64,000 nt of DNA from Oligoflexia bacterium (GTDB lineage Bacteria; Bdellovibrionota; Bacteriovoracia; Bacteriovoracales; Bacteriovoracaceae): contig JADGAN010000021.1 of assembly GCA_015231955.1 (NCBI GenBank), forward strand, positions 26,911 through 90,910, given 5' to 3'. The notes under the pieces were generated by a model that worked only from the letters and a program-made list of their open reading frames with translations, ran no database searches and was not told the DNA's origin. Both the position numbers and the translations under genes were made by a program. Each line of letters begins with the position of its first letter. Within the stretch, counting starts at the first letter, position 1. Positions 63,663-64,000 of the stretch are shown in pieces.

Positions 63663-64000
63663 CTAATCAGGAATATTTCCTTGTAATGCCAGACAAATGG
63701 CCTCAAATGCAGAGTACCCTCTGTATCTCATAGATTTTAAGTAGCTCGTGATTTGACAAAAGTGCTTAGCGTATTCAAGTGTTCTAAAGCAACAGTATGC
63801 TTGATTCTTCCTCTAAGTCCAGTTTTCTCTGGGAATGGTGGTAGTTCGTTCACTGCTCTGGTGAGGATGTTAAGATACCTAGATTGAAGTGTTTTATATT
63901 CGCTATCTGTTAAAATTCTTCTCTTCGATCGTTCACCAACCTTGATAGCAGCTGCTTGAAGTAGTTTCTTCATTTTCGTCGCCCACTTTTGCCGAGTGGA
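63663..64000 (-). pseudogene. IS66-family transposase remnant, deleted and frameshifted
   Basis: Reading from the window edge, the frame runs through QKWATKMKKLLQAAAIKVGE, a Tyr-rich stretch and LPPFPEKTGLRGRIKHTVAL, the pattern of the region before the NNQAERDLR block in one IS66 branch, and stops at 63737. A second frame then encodes SYLKSMRYRGYSAFEAICLA and LQGNIPD, which matches the family's C-terminal end. The segment between, which should hold the conserved Asn-Asn-xx-Glu and KISGCFR block, is missing. The transposase is therefore inactive. Its 5' side continues past the window, and no terminal inverted repeat is visible. Confidence 0.65.

Overview
The window reads as chromosomal DNA of a low-GC, Gram-negative, didermic bacterium. 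Nearly every confident gene has an AGGAG-type ribosome binding site. There are many lipobox-bearing lipoproteins, a Pal (OmpA-like) protein, a sigma-54 response regulator with its kinase, and several secreted proteins. The mix of soluble CheA-like Hpt kinases, HD-GYP protein, fused FtcD, Cys-rich and LRR lipoproteins and secreted hydrolases would fit Bdellovibrionota/Bacteriovoracia or a related former-deltaproteobacterial lineage. That placement is inference and no rRNA gene is present to test it. I saw no tRNA, rRNA, CRISPR array or intact mobile element.

Layout. (1) 1-171 is the end of a RibD-like reductase. (2) 187-6672 is a minus-strand surface block: a FecR-domain protein with repeats, a TPR/beta-barrel-like protein, a lipoprotein with fifteen Cys-Trp repeats, and a separate short lipoprotein with 27-bp DNA repeats. 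(3) 7325-13340 holds a secreted GDSL/thermolabile-hemolysin-like esterase, a secreted dual-specificity-type phosphatase and the DUF3999/DUF2339 membrane pair. (4) 13481-15966 is a sigma-54 two-component system. (5) 16070-17788 is glutamate dehydrogenase plus a small Cys-rich protein. (6) 18083-20727 is a lipoprotein plus a membrane-anchored SUMF1/FGE-like protein. (7) 20826-24271 is a PrkA-type kinase and an RluA pseudouridine synthase. (8) 24326-33828 holds signalling genes (two CheA-like Hpt kinases with degenerate N-terminal receivers and an HD-GYP protein) interspersed with small unknowns and metF. (9) 33859-39971 is phosphofructokinase, a secreted unknown, a membrane-anchored matrixin-like protease and a secreted coiled-coil protein with a small membrane partner. 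(10) 40081-40616 is a GC-richer island of decayed coding sequence that ends in a perfect 20-bp hairpin. (11) 40718-54347 is largely housekeeping: a U32 RNA-modification protein, NlpC/P60, pyruvate kinase, FolD, FtcD, Pal and two companion lipoproteins, TsaD, KsgA and SmpB. A secreted caspase-fold protease carrying an EF-hand lies within this stretch. (12) 54344-62690 holds an internalin-like LRR protein with a PAN/Apple domain, a glycosyltransferase pair, a hotdog thioesterase, a beta-propeller phytase and a thioredoxin-fold secreted protein. (13) 63442-64000 holds a histidine-kinase C-terminal scrap and an IS66 transposase remnant.

How the genes connect. MetF, FolD and FtcD are three folate one-carbon enzymes. 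FtcD and GdhA both touch glutamate. PFK and pyruvate kinase are the two control steps of lower glycolysis. The secretome is large for 64 kb: protease, esterase, phosphatase, phytase, peptidoglycan hydrolase-like and adhesion-like LRR/PAN, FecR and Cys-repeat proteins. It suggests a cell that works on extracellular biomolecules or other cells. The best candidates for undescribed biology are the FecR/TPR/Cys-repeat block, the calcium-site caspase-like protease, the SUMF1-like pair and the secreted coiled-coil/membrane pair at 37-40 kb.
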